Shown here: in pieces, positions 43,787 to 53,633 of the stretch
Layout: the number at the start of each line of letters is the position of its first letter
How positions within the stretch are numbered: position 1 is the first letter of the stretch
Assembly (NCBI GenBank): GCA_963807675.1
Contig: CAWECP010000001.1
Span: 1 to 64,000 of the forward strand
Direction: 5' to 3'
Source: Bog-473 sp963807675
Lineage (GTDB): Bacteria > Actinomycetota > Acidimicrobiia > Acidimicrobiales > RAAP-2
Length of the DNA: 64,000 bases
Notes under the pieces: model-generated
What the model saw: only the letters and a program-made list of their open reading frames with translations
What the model was told of the DNA's origin: nothing
Database searches by the model: none
Program-made: the position numbers and the translations under genes

Positions 43787-44595
43787 GGCCGGTGGTCCTC
43801 CTTGAAGGTGGTGTCACCGGAAGCCCGAGTCGGTGCTGGTGCGGTCTTCTGCGTGCTGTCGTAGACGATGTGGCCGTCGAGCATCTCGATCCGGCGATCC
43901 ATGCGCCCCGCGATGTTTTGGTCGTGGGTGATGACCACGATGGTCACCCCCAGATGATGGAGCTCCTCGAAGAGGCCCAAGATGGCCTGCCCGGTGGCCT
44001 GGTCGAGGTTGCCGGTGGGTTCGTCGGCCAGGACGATGGCCGGGCTGCCCACCAGCGCCCGGGCGACGGCCACGCGCTGGCGCTGGCCGCCAGAGAGCTG
44101 GGTGGGGCGGGCGTGGGGTCGCCTGTCCAGTCCCACGAGTGCCAGGGCGTCGAGCGCCCGGGCGCGCCGCTCGGCCTGGGGGACGCCGGCGTAGAGGAGC
44201 CCGTCGGCCACGTTGTCGAGCACGGTCTGGTGTTCGGCCAGGAAGAACTGTTGGAAAACGAAGCCGATCCGGGTGGCCCGCAGCGCGGCGAGCTCGCGGT
44301 CGGAGAGCCGCTCGACGTCGAGGCCGGTGATCCGCACCAGCCCCGACGTGGGTCGGTCCAGGGTGCCCATGAGATGGAGGAGCGTGGTCTTTCCCGATCC
44401 CGAAGGCCCGACGATGCCCACCCGCTCACCGCGGCCGACGGTGAAGGAGACGTCGCGCAGCGCGGTCACTGGCGGCTCTGACGGGTAGATCTTGGTCACG
44501 TGGTCGACTTCGAGCACCGGCCGGTCCACGCCGTTGAAGGCGTTGCGGGTGTCGAGGAGGCCGCCCGTCGTCATTTTGGGGGTGTCGACGCTCAT
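43783..44595 (-). CDS. ABC transporter ATP-binding protein (MacB/LolD type)
   Basis: A 270-residue ATPase. Walker A GPSGSGKTTLL (about 63-73), Q-loop FVFQQFFLAEH, signature LSGGQRQRVAVARAL, Walker B AIVLADEPTGNLD, and switch His in VVITHD. These are typical of the LolD/MacB/FtsE group that partners with FtsX-like permeases. It overlaps the genes on both sides by four bases, so the operon is tightly coupled. Confidence 0.92.
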   Translation of the reverse strand: MSVDTPKMTTGGLLDTRNAFNGVDRPVLEVDHVTKIYPSEPPVTALRDVSFTVGRGERVGIVGPSGSGKTTLLHLMGTLDRPTSGLVRITGLDVERLSDRELAALRATRIGFVFQQFFLAEHQTVLDNVADGLLYAGVPQAERRARALDALALVGLDRRPHARPTQLSGGQRQRVAVARALVGSPAIVLADEPTGNLDQATGQAILGLFEELHHLGVTIVVITHDQNIAGRMDRRIEMLDGHIVYDSTQKTAPAPTRASGDTTFKEDHRP

Positions 44596-46226
44596 AGCTT
44601 CGGCACCACGATCTGCTGGCCGGTAGTCAAGCTGGTCCCGGTGACCTGGACGAGGCCGTTGGCGTCGTCGAACAGTCCCAAGGTGACCGGGACCAGGCGG
44701 CGAATGCCGGCGGCGCCTACCACTTCCACCGCGTAGCCGCCGCCGGTCTGAGCCCGCAGGGCGGCGACGGGAACGACCAGTGCATTGGTGGCGGTGTCAG
44801 TCGTGATCGTCACGTTCACCGACGCCTGGTCCCACGTGCCGGTGGCGGCCGGATCGGTCGGGTTCACCAGCACCGTGATGGTCGGGCTCGAAGACCCCGA
44901 GCTGCTACTAGATGAGGGCGTGGTGGCCACGGTGCCCACCGAGGAGATCACCCCTGGCGTCGTCTGGTTGTTGGGCAGGGTGATGGTCACCTTGTCGCCG
45001 ACGGCGACCTCGGACTGCTCGGAGGCATCCAGGGCGATGCTGACTTGCCGGGTGGTTGAGGTCGCCGTCAACACCGTGCCGCCCCCGCCACTGCTTCCCC
45101 CGCTCCCACTTGCGTCACTGCTGCCGGCGGTGGCTCCGCCACCGCCGGCAGCAGTGGACTGGCCGACCGACGCGGTGACCGAGGTGACCCGGATGGGACC
45201 AGGCTCGAAGATCATCTGGCCGAGCAGCACCTCGCCAGTGACGGGCAGGCCGAGCGCGGCCTGCCACCGTTTGACCGCAGACGCGGTGGCTGTGGAGTAG
45301 TGGTCGCTCTGGGTCAGTCCGCCGCCGTAGCCGAGGGCGATCAGATCCGCGGTGAACTCGCCCACATCCGCGCCGTCGGACATGCCGACGTAGAACGCCC
45401 GGTAGGCGGGGACGGCGCCGTAGAGCAGCGGCACCGGTTCATTGCTGACCGAGTAGAGGGGTTTGTTCTGGCTGATGACGTCGCCCACCACGGGCAGCGC
45501 GGTGTAGGTCGTGCCCGGGTTCACTTCGTTGGCCTGTTCCGACGCCAGCGTGGCTTGATCACCCTGGAGCTTGAGCTGGTCGGAGGCGACCTGGACCTTG
45601 GCCTGGTCCTGGTCCTGGGTGGCGGTCGACTGAGCGCTCGCCAACTGCTGTTGAGCCTGGGTGAGGGCGCTCTGATCCTGACCGACCTTCTGGGTGTCCT
45701 GGCTGCACGCCGAGCTGGACGCACCGGTCCCGGCGCAATCGCTGGCCTCCTTGGCCTGATCCGCACTGAGGGTGGACTGGGCTGTAGCGAGGTTGCTCTG
45801 GGCTGCCGCGATGGACTGGTTGTCGGCGGTCGTCTTGGCCGACTCGGTCTGCTGGTCGGCGGAAAGCGTCAGTTGGTCCTCGGCGACGGCCTGCTGGGCT
45901 TGGGCAACCTGCTGGGCGCTCGCCCCCGACGGGGCGCCGACGCTGTAGCTGCCGGCATAGCCGAGGGTGGCCGACACCTGAGTTTGCGAGGACAGGTCCT
46001 GACGGGCCACCGTGTAGACCCCCGTCGCATCGGTGTTCTGCGCAATCCCAGGACTACCGGCCCCTCCAGAGCTGAAGGGCTTGGTGATGGCCACCGCCAC
46101 GCCGGCCCCCACCAGCACCACCACCGCGGCGATCACCCAGCGAGCCTTCCGACGCTGGGGCGGCCCTCCCCGACTGCCGGCCAGGCCGTGGTCCTCGACC
46201 GTGGTCACGGCGAAGGCCTCGCTCAC
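44592..46226 (-). CDS. HlyD-like periplasmic adaptor with peptidoglycan-binding segment
   Basis: About 544 residues from the GTG at 46226, whose first base is shared with the upstream gene's TAG. Order: basic N-terminus, membrane span (about 28-47), lipoyl/barrel-sandwich start (GVYTVARQDLSSQTQVSATL), a long Ala/Gln-rich coiled-coil hairpin (about 100-230), a PG_binding_1-like segment (ALGYGGGLTQSDHYSTATAS), then beta-barrel and membrane-proximal domains (VGDKVTITLPNNQ, TNALVVPVAALRAQ). It would connect the ABC pump to the cell envelope. Confidence 0.85.
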   Translation of the reverse strand: MSEAFAVTTVEDHGLAGSRGGPPQRRKARWVIAAVVVLVGAGVAVAITKPFSSGGAGSPGIAQNTDATGVYTVARQDLSSQTQVSATLGYAGSYSVGAPSGASAQQVAQAQQAVAEDQLTLSADQQTESAKTTADNQSIAAAQSNLATAQSTLSADQAKEASDCAGTGASSSACSQDTQKVGQDQSALTQAQQQLASAQSTATQDQDQAKVQVASDQLKLQGDQATLASEQANEVNPGTTYTALPVVGDVISQNKPLYSVSNEPVPLLYGAVPAYRAFYVGMSDGADVGEFTADLIALGYGGGLTQSDHYSTATASAVKRWQAALGLPVTGEVLLGQMIFEPGPIRVTSVTASVGQSTAAGGGGATAGSSDASGSGGSSGGGGTVLTATSTTRQVSIALDASEQSEVAVGDKVTITLPNNQTTPGVISSVGTVATTPSSSSSSGSSSPTITVLVNPTDPAATGTWDQASVNVTITTDTATNALVVPVAALRAQTGGGYAVEVVGAAGIRRLVPVTLGLFDDANGLVQVTGTSLTTGQQIVVPKL

Positions 46227-46843
46227 TACTTCAGGCCCCCGCAGGCTTTGATCGCCGCCTGAACCGTCGGGCTGTTCAAGTCGATGCCCGTGCCATTGAG
46301 GTTCATGTGGACGGCTCCGCCGCCCGTGCCTGTGGCGCTGCTCGGATCGGGGTAGTTCGGCACGCCGTGCGAGCGCATGCACTGCGAGAATTGGAGTGCC
46401 TGGGCGTTCTGGGCTGCGCTCTGGGCGGGAGTCACGTTCTGCGTCGGGACATACTGCTTACAAGCCGTCAGCGCGGCCTGAACGGTGGGCGAGCTGAGGT
46501 CGATGCCAGCGGAGGAGACCATCGCACCGAACGTGCCCTCCTGGGCGGTGGGGTCCGGGAAGTTGGACACCCCGTGAGAGCGCATGCACTGCGCGAGCTG
46601 CACCAGCTGCGTCTGGGTGGTGGAGCTGCCCGATGAGCCTGGGGCTGCGGTCTTCCCGCCCGGCGCGACGGTCGTGGTCGTCCCACTGCCGCTTGCCGCT
46701 GCGGGGTCCTTCGAGCCGCCCCCGCAGGCGGCGGCCAGCAACCCGACGGCCACCAGCAGCCCAATGAGAGCGAAACTGGCGCCGAAGCGTCGGTGTTGCC
46801 GGCGTCTGGTGGTTTCCGGGGGGCGGTTGCTGTCGTCGTCCAT
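46226..46843 (-). CDS. Lipoprotein with two copies of a CMRSHG motif domain
   Basis: A 205-residue putative lipoprotein. Signal peptide with lipobox-like LLAAAC (Cys about residue 40). Two repeats of about 70 residues follow, each with a CMRSHGV-N-PDP motif (AQCMRSHGVSNFPDPT, SQCMRSHGVPNYPDPS) and a GIDL-SPTVQAA-ACK tail. The Cys pairs may form disulfides. Proteins of this type are often found next to MacB-type pumps in actinobacteria. It is the first gene of the efflux operon, divergent from the sensor kinase. Confidence 0.78.
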   Translation of the reverse strand: MDDDSNRPPETTRRRQHRRFGASFALIGLLVAVGLLAAACGGGSKDPAAASGSGTTTTVAPGGKTAAPGSSGSSTTQTQLVQLAQCMRSHGVSNFPDPTAQEGTFGAMVSSAGIDLSSPTVQAALTACKQYVPTQNVTPAQSAAQNAQALQFSQCMRSHGVPNYPDPSSATGTGGGAVHMNLNGTGIDLNSPTVQAAIKACGGLK

Positions 46844-46897
46844 GATGTCGTTCCTTCCTCGCGAACGGTGGGTCCGGGGTGGTTCTACGACATCGCC

Positions 46898-46938
46898 GGT
46901 AACAGGGGCTCAACAGACCCTGTTACCCCCCTGTTACC
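46898..46938. promoter_or_regulatory. GGTAACAG boxes in the divergent promoter region
   Basis: GGTAACAGGG (46898-46907) and CCCTGTTACC (46918-46927) form a perfect 10-bp inverted repeat. A second CTGTTACC follows at 46931-46938, 11 bases after the first, giving a direct repeat in one-turn phase as favoured by OmpR-family response regulators. It lies between the efflux operon and the kinase-regulator pair. Confidence 0.6.
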
Positions 46939-47081
46939 GGCCCGGAGCCATGCTGGGACCCGTGAAACAGCTGGAAAGACGGCATCGGGCCGCCACGGAC
47001 GGGACGAATCACCACGCCGCGCCATCGCAAACCTCAGCGCCGCAAGGTGCTGGCCGAGCAGACGATGAGGATGCGCGAACC

Positions 47082-48362
47082 GTGCCGGTGGCAGCCCTCC
47101 GTCCCTTTGCCGCTCTGGCCCGGCGGCTGGCTCGCGGTGGGCTGCCCCGGCGGACGGTGCGGATGCGCCTCGCCCTCGCCTACGGGGCGCTGTTCCTTAT
47201 CTGCGGCGCGGCGCTACTTGCCATGAGCTACCTGTTCGTGTCCCGCGTCCCGTTCTCGGCCAGCGTCCATCTCATCTCGCCCAACGGTCACGCCATCTCC
47301 TCGTTTGGGACTCAGAAGTCGCCCCCGACTGGGCCTTCCCACACCCAGGTCGTTCACGATCTGCCGGCCGGTGCCGCCGCGGCGGCGCAGGCGGCGGTAG
47401 ACGCCCAGCATTCTGCCGACCTGCACTCCCTGCTGGTGTGGTTCGCCGTGGCGTTGGGCGTCATGGCCGTGGTCTCCGTCCTGTTGGGATGGCTCATGGC
47501 CGGCCGGGTGCTGCGCCCGCTGCGCCAGATCACCGCCGCCACCCGACACATCTCCGAAGAGAGCCTCCACCAGCGGCTTGCCCTGGTCGGCCCAAGTGAC
47601 GAGATCACGGACCTCGCCGGCACCATCGACGGGCTCCTCGCCCGCCTGGAGGGCGCCTTCGACGCCCAGCGAGCCTTCGTGGCGAACGCCTCACACGAGC
47701 TGCGCACGCCGCTGGCCATGATGCGCACCTCCCTCGATGTCGCCAAGGCCAAGTCCCCGCCCATCTCGGAGGACGCGTCGGTGCTTTCGGCCAAGGTCCG
47801 CGAGGGTCTCGACCAGGCCGAACGCTTGGTGGAGAGCTTCTTGGTGCTGGCCCGGGCCGAGCGGGGAGTGATCGACGACCTGACGCGGGTCTCGTTGACC
47901 AAGGTCACTGCGGAGGTTCTCGACGCCCGAGCCGGCCGCGCCGCCGCAGCCGACGTGACCCTGCACCGCAATCTCGACGACGCCGAGGTCGACGGGAGCC
48001 GAACGCTCCTTTCCCGCCTGGCCGCCAACCTCATCGACAACGCCATCCGCCACAACCAGCCCGGCGGATGGCTACACGCCGCCACCACGACCGACGGCCC
48101 AACCGCCCGCCTGGTCGTCGAGAACAGCGGCCGGGTCATGGACCCGGCCGGGGTCGACCAGTTGGGTCGGCCGTTCCGGCGAGCCGGCGTCGAGCGCACC
48201 GGCTCCGATGGCGGCGTCGGGCTGGGTCTGTCCATCGTTGCCGCTATCGCCGCCGCCCACCACGGAACCGTCGAGATCGAGGCACGCCCGGAAGGAGGGC
48301 TACGGGTGACGGTGACGCTTCCTCGCCCCTCGTCGTCCGCCTCGAATCGAGGGCTGCCATGA
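47082..48362 (+). CDS. Sensor histidine kinase
   Basis: About 426 residues from the GTG at 47082; the frame is open further upstream but the operator boxes end at 46938, making an upstream start (for example 46950) less likely. Two membrane spans flank an extracellular loop of about 90 residues. HAMP, then the HisKA box FVANASHELRTPLAMMRTSL and the HATPase domain (NLIDNAIRHNQPGGW, GGVGLGLSIVAAIAAAHHGT). It overlaps the response regulator by ATGA. Likely controls the divergent efflux operon in response to envelope or drug stress. Confidence 0.85.
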   Translation: MPVAALRPFAALARRLARGGLPRRTVRMRLALAYGALFLICGAALLAMSYLFVSRVPFSASVHLISPNGHAISSFGTQKSPPTGPSHTQVVHDLPAGAAAAAQAAVDAQHSADLHSLLVWFAVALGVMAVVSVLLGWLMAGRVLRPLRQITAATRHISEESLHQRLALVGPSDEITDLAGTIDGLLARLEGAFDAQRAFVANASHELRTPLAMMRTSLDVAKAKSPPISEDASVLSAKVREGLDQAERLVESFLVLARAERGVIDDLTRVSLTKVTAEVLDARAGRAAAADVTLHRNLDDAEVDGSRTLLSRLAANLIDNAIRHNQPGGWLHAATTTDGPTARLVVENSGRVMDPAGVDQLGRPFRRAGVERTGSDGGVGLGLSIVAAIAAAHHGTVEIEARPEGGLRVTVTLPRPSSSASNRGLP

Positions 48363-49027
48363 GAGTGCTCGTCGTCGAAGACGTGCGGCGCCTAGCCGAC
48401 GACATCGCCGAGGGCCTGCGAGATCAAGGCATGGCCGTCGACGTCGCCTACACCGGACTCGACGCCGCCGCCAAGCTGGACGTCAACCGCTACGACGTCG
48501 TCGTCTTGGACCGAGACCTGCCGGGCATCCACGGCGACACCATCTGCAAGATGATCACCGACCGCGACGATCCCGCCATGGTGCTCATGCTCACCGCAGC
48601 CGACGCCCCCGCCGATCGGGTGAGCGGGCTCGGCCTCGGTGCAGATGACTACCTGCCCAAACCGTTCCACTTCCCAGAACTGGTCCTGCGGCTGCGGGCA
48701 TTGGCCCGACGAAAACCCACCGCTCAACCCCGCACCCTCAAAGCTCGTGACGTCGAGCTCGACCCGCTCCGCCGGACCGCTTCCAGGGCCGGCCAGCCGT
48801 GCGATCTCACCCCCAAGGAGTTCGCCGTGCTCGAAGCGCTCCTGCGAGCCTCACCCGCCACCCTCAGCACCGAAGATCTCCTCGAACAAGCCTGGGACGA
48901 ACACACCGACCCCTTCACCAAAACGGTGCAAGTCACCATCGGCCGACTCCGTCGCAAACTCGGTGACCCCGACGTAATCGAGACCATTCCCGGCGTGGGC
49001 TACCGCATTACACCTAACGATGTGTAG
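48359..49027 (+). CDS. OmpR-family response regulator
   Basis: A 222-residue protein with a receiver domain (acidic VVEDV at the start, phospho-acceptor Asp in VVVLDRDLPG, MLTAAD, and KP in YLPKPFHF) and a winged-helix effector domain (PKEFAVLEALLRAS, VQVTIGRLRRKLGDP, GVGYRI). Start overlaps the kinase stop. Expected to bind the GGTAACAG boxes at 46898-46938. Confidence 0.9.
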   Translation: MRVLVVEDVRRLADDIAEGLRDQGMAVDVAYTGLDAAAKLDVNRYDVVVLDRDLPGIHGDTICKMITDRDDPAMVLMLTAADAPADRVSGLGLGADDYLPKPFHFPELVLRLRALARRKPTAQPRTLKARDVELDPLRRTASRAGQPCDLTPKEFAVLEALLRASPATLSTEDLLEQAWDEHTDPFTKTVQVTIGRLRRKLGDPDVIETIPGVGYRITPNDV

Positions 49028-49545
49028 ACCAATGGTGTTCCTTCGCATCCGAAGGACTCTTGGCCAGAACACGGCTCTCACCACATTTCAGTTCCGCCCC
49101 GCGGAGCAGCAGCACTGCGGCCTCAAGACAGACGGGCAAGCCGTTCCCGCAGCTCGGCGAAGTTTGAATAAGACATCATCTTCTCCACGGACGGACAGCT
49201 TCACATCCACGCTTCACATCCAGCTTCACATCCACAGGTTCACATCCACGCTGCCGAACTCCGACACGGAACCTCGACACCGGTATACGAACTCGGGCGA
49301 GCGAGAAGGGCACGTCGAGCTACGTGGCAGGTCGTACCCGTGACGCTTCCGACCAACCTCATCGCGAGCGGTTCGGCCCGTCGCGCACGAAGCGGTCGCC
49401 GCGGTGTCAGACGACGAGGACAAAGAGAGACGAGGACATTGAGTTGCCGGCCCCGCGGCACGCACGACCCACAGCTTCCCTGTGCGCGCTGCAGCCGAGG
49501 GCGTCTTGAACCGCGGATATCGAGCGACCGGGCCTGCCCCGTGGG
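49028..49545. other. Gene-free stretch with a tandem repeat
   Basis: No supportable gene. A 12-bp tandem array lies at 49198-49249. Otherwise the sequence looks unremarkable; it must hold the promoter of the following regulator gene. Confidence 0.4.
49198..49249 (+). repeat. 12-bp tandem repeat (gcttcacatcca)
   Basis: Three close copies of gcttcacatcca and one diverged copy (ggttcacatcca) follow head to tail. Function unknown; a slippage-prone repeat in an intergenic region. Confidence 0.75.
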
Positions 49546-52258
49546 ATGCTGTCTGCCATGGGGGTTGGCGCTCCGTCGGGGACAGTGACGTTCCTCTTCA
49601 CCGATATCGAGGGATCGACCCGCCTGTGGCAGCAGGACGAGCCGGCCATGCGCGACGCCCTCTCACGCCACGATGCCATTCTGCGGGCGGCGATCGATGG
49701 TCACGACGGATACGTCTTCTCCACGGGCGGCGACGGGTTCGCCGCCGCCTTCGCCCGTGCCGACGAAGCAGTTGCCGCCGCCGTCGAAGCGCAGACGACG
49801 TTGGCCGCCGAAGGCTGGGCTGATGGAACTTCGCTCCGGGTGCGCATGGGCATGCACACCGGAGCGGCGGAAGAGCGAGACGGCGACTATTTCGGGACGC
49901 CGGTGCATCAGGCGGCCCGATTGATGGCGGTGGGCCATGGTGAGCAGGTCTTGTGCTCGGCCGTGACGGCCGGGCTCATCGGCGCCGACGTGAGGGTCAT
50001 CGATCTGGGCGAGCATCGGCTGCGAGACCTCTCGGGCGCCAGCCGGGTGTTTCAGGTCTGCGCCGCCGGGCTGCCCGTCGAGTTCCCACCGCTGCGGACA
50101 GTGGACGCCGCGCCAGGGAACCTGCCGGTGCTCTCGACGAGCTTCGTCGGCCGCGATGCCGAGGTGACGGAGCTGGTCGGGCTCGCGCGGACCCACCGGT
50201 TGGTGACGCTCACGGGGGTGGGCGGGGTGGGCAAGACCCGCCTGGCCCTCCAGGTGGCGGCCGAGCTGGTGGGCGAGTTCCGCGACGGCGTCTGGCTGGT
50301 GGAGCTGGCCCCCGTAGGCGATCCGACCGCGGTGGCCGAGACGGCGGCCATGGTGCTGGGGATCAACCCGCAGGCGGGGACGAGCGTCGTCGAGACCGTG
50401 GCCCGGTCACTGTCGGGTCGTCAGCTCTTGGTGGTGGACAACTGCGAGCACGTGCTCGATGCCGCGGCCGAACTCGTCGAGGCGATCCTGGGCCGCACCA
50501 CGGATGCGGCGGTTATCGCCACGTCGCGGGAGGGCCCTGAGAGTCCCCGCCGAACATCTGTGGGCCGTGCCGTCGCTCGACACGCGCGCCGGGACCGCGT
50601 CAGCCGCGGTGGAGCTGTTCGTCGAACGGGCTCAGGCGGTGGACGCCAGCTTTTCGTTGGAGAGCGACCATGACAGCGCGGCGGTGACCGAGATCTGTCA
50701 GCGCCTCGACGGAATCGCCCTGGCCATCGAGCTGGCAGCGGCCCGCATGGTGTCGATGAACCCGGCCGAGGTCCGGGACCGCCTGGGCGACCGGTTCCGG
50801 CTGTTGTCGGGGTCGCGGCGGGGCTTGGAACGCCACCAGACGCTGCGCCAGGCCGTGGGGTGGTCCTATGACTTGCTGAACGACGACGAACGCTTGGCAT
50901 TGACGCGGTCTGCGGTGTTTGCCGGCGGGTTCGACCTGGCTTCCGCCGTGGCCGTCTGCGGCGGCGATCGACTCGATGAGTACGCCATGTTGGACCTGGT
51001 GGACTCGTTGGTGCGCAAATCGTTGGTAACTGCTGAGCAGGTCCTGGGTCGCACCCGGTATGGATTGTTGGAGACGATCCGACAGTTCGCCGAGGAGCAG
51101 CTTTCTACCACCGGTACGATCGCAGAAGTGCGGGACCGTCACGCCCGCTGGTTCGCCGAGCAGGCCATTGCTCACTGGGACACTTTCAACGGGCCCGACC
51201 AGCGCGTCGCTCTCGATTGGGTGGATGTGGAGTTCGCCAATCTGCGTGCCGGGTTTCGTTGGGCGTCCGACCACGCGGATCTGGTCACCGCGACGGCGAT
51301 CGCCGCCAACGTCACGCAGGCCGCCACGTTCGTGCAGCGTTACGAGCCGGCGAGCTGGGCCGAGTAGATCCTCGAAGCGGCGACCGTCGCCGACGTGCCC
51401 CAGCTTCCTCGCCTCTACGCCGCCGCCGCCTTTTGTGCGATTACCGGGCGTCCCGAAGTGGCCCTCGGATACGCGCAGACGAGCGTGGCGCTCGCAGCCG
51501 ATCCCCGTTACGACCCGTTCGACCCCGCGTGGCACGGCATGCAGGAAGCCGTCAGCAATCTCATGGCCGGCCGGATGGATCGCTGGCTGGAAATCAACGC
51601 GACGCTGGCCGCCCAGCCGGGGCTGGCGCACGTCATGGGCTTGTGCGGGTTGCTCAACGTTCTGCCGATGGCCGGGCGGGCCGAGGAGGCCATGGCCATC
51701 GCCGAAGAGACCTTGGCTGCCGCCCGTGCCCGCGACAACCCTTTCGTGATCGCCTACGCCATGAGCGGATATGGGTTGGCCTTCGTCGAAGCTGATCCCG
51801 TTCGAGCCCTGGGCGTCTTGCGGGAGGGCCTCCTCTACGCCCAGCAGCACCGTCTCTCCATGTATGAGATGACCATGGCCCGATGGGCCGCCCGGCTCGA
51901 ATCGGAGCACGGTGACCTTGGGCACGCCCTCTCGCTGTACGACATCAGTGTCGACACGTTCCATCGCTCCGCCGGCGTCGCCAATCTGGCGGCGACGATT
52001 GCCGATCTCGCCGTGTTCTTCGACCGACTCGACCGACCCGAGGTGGTCGCCACCCTCTGCGGCGCCATGGCTGAACAGGGCATCATTGTCGCCATTCCTG
52101 GCTTCGCGGAAGCTGCAGAGCACGCACGTGCGGCGCTCGGCGACGGGTCGTTCGAAGAGTGCACCTCCAGGGGGGTGGCCATGGAACTAGCCGATGCTGT
52201 CGGCTACGCCCGACTCCACATCCAACTCAGTCGCCGTCGGCTCGAAGCCACAACCTGA
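49546..52258 (+). pseudogene. Adenylate-cyclase/NB-ARC-type ATPase regulator, disrupted by a frameshift and an amber codon
   Basis: An intact relative would be about 900 residues: class III cyclase domain (TVTFLFTDIEGSTRLWQQ, STGGDGFAAAFA), then a P-loop ATPase (VTLTGVGGVGKTRLALQVAA, LLVVDNCEHVLDAAAELV), a winged-helix region and a TPR-like C-terminus. At about 50532-50538 an extra C (ggccctg) throws the frame out after ATSREG; the continuation LRVPAEHLWAVPSLD runs in the next frame. At 51365-51367 the codon after SWAE is TAG, and the same frame continues ILEAATVADVPQLPRLYAAA to 52258. Both lesions are single-base events. The cyclase domain alone may still be made. Confidence 0.82.
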
Positions 52259-52321
52259 ACCCGCGGCGGGAGCCGACCGAATCGCCTGCGGGTGAGGACG
52301 TGACGAGCACCCGAGAGGCCG

Positions 52322-53494
52322 TCAGATGGCGCGCTTCGCCGAGAGCGGTCCGATCTCCTCCCAGGTGAAGCCGTTCTCGAGCAGCACCTCCTCCGTGTGC
52401 TGGCCCAGCTCGGGCACCTCGTTTCGTACGGGTGCGAGCGGATCCGTGAAGCGGACCGGTGGCCGGACGACGTCGATGTCGGAGCCCTCCACAGAGGCGA
52501 TGTAGCCGTTGGCCGACACGCCGGGATCGGCCACCACCTGGCGGTGGTCCCGGACGGGGGCGAAGCGCAGCCCCGCCGCCCCGAGCAGGTCACACCACTC
52601 CTCCGTCGTCTTCGAGGCGAACACCTCGTTCAGGATGGGCCACAGCTCCGCCTTGTCGTCCTCGAAGTAGAGCAGCTGGTCGAACCGGTCGATTAGGTCC
52701 GGCCTCCCGATCGTCCGATAGAAGAGGTCGCGCGCGGGGCCGGCCACGCCGACGATGGCGATCCAGCCGTCGGACGTGGGGAACATGCCGTAGATCCCCG
52801 GGATCATCGGGTGGCTACGGCCACCCGGCCCCGATATCTCACCTGACATCAGATAGTGGGTGTACTCGCCGGCCTGGGCCCAGACCTGCCCCCCGAGCAG
52901 CGAGGTCTCCACTTTCTGGCCGCGCCCCGTGCGCTCGCGCTCGAAGAGTGCGGCCAGGATCCCGGCCAGCAGGTTCTGACCGGCGATGTGGTCGGCGATG
53001 GTGACGCCGATGGAGCTGGGGTCGCTGCCGCCCCCGCCCGTCGTGCTGATGATCCCCCCGGCCGCCTGCGCGCTCAGGTCAGCGCCCTCGCGCTGTGCGT
53101 CGGGCCCCCGCGAGCCGAAGGACGAGCTCGTGGCGTAAATGAGGCGCGGATTGCGCGCGCTGACGTCCCCGTACCCGAGGCCCCAGCCCTCCATCGTCCC
53201 GGGCTTGAAGTTGGAGATCACGACGTCGGCGCGCTCGGCCAGGCGTAGGAAGACGTCGCGACCTTCCGGCACCCGCAGGTCGACGGTCACACTGCGCTTG
53301 CCACGGTTGAAGGCCGTGAACCAGGCCGAACGACGGTCGTCACGGCTGATGGGCAGCCAGCGGGCCTGATCCCCGAACCCGGGCAGCTCGACCTTCACGA
53401 CGTCCGCGCCCCACTCGAGCATGGTCAGGGCGGCCTGGGGTCCTTGGACCAGCAGTCCCGCCTCCAGCACGCGCACGCCGTCGAGCGTCCCCAT
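52322..53494 (-). CDS. Family III CoA transferase (CaiB/BaiF type)
   Basis: A 390-residue CoA transferase: TLDGVRVLEAGLLVQGPQAA, EWGADVVKVELPGFGDQARW, FNRGKRSVTVDLRVPEGRDV, the catalytic-Asp region REGADLSAQAAGGI, then GQKVETSLLGGQVWAQAGEY. Such enzymes move CoA between carboxylic acids. The start at 53494 (MGTLDGVRV) is chosen; the frame continues to 53551 without domain content. Divergent from the dehydrogenase at 53634, with which it may share a pathway for acyl or steroid-like substrates. Confidence 0.88.
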   Translation of the reverse strand: MGTLDGVRVLEAGLLVQGPQAALTMLEWGADVVKVELPGFGDQARWLPISRDDRRSAWFTAFNRGKRSVTVDLRVPEGRDVFLRLAERADVVISNFKPGTMEGWGLGYGDVSARNPRLIYATSSSFGSRGPDAQREGADLSAQAAGGIISTTGGGGSDPSSIGVTIADHIAGQNLLAGILAALFERERTGRGQKVETSLLGGQVWAQAGEYTHYLMSGEISGPGGRSHPMIPGIYGMFPTSDGWIAIVGVAGPARDLFYRTIGRPDLIDRFDQLLYFEDDKAELWPILNEVFASKTTEEWCDLLGAAGLRFAPVRDHRQVVADPGVSANGYIASVEGSDIDVVRPPVRFTDPLAPVRNEVPELGQHTEEVLLENGFTWEEIGPLSAKRAI

Positions 53495-53633
53495 GCGACG
53501 GGTCAGGCCTGCGCACTCATGGGGCGGACCCGGGGCACATCGCCATAACACTGGTGACTGGACCGGTCGGGGTCAAGTGGTCCTGCCGTCGGGCCGAGCC
53601 ACGCCGTCCGCCGGTGCTAGCTTCCGACGCGTC

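Noticed and set aside
12607..51367. TAG reassignment (recoding) to explain two in-frame amber codons
   Set aside because: TAG is used as the normal stop of other genes here, for example both DUF1254 copies and the lipoprotein at 46226, so reassignment is unlikely.
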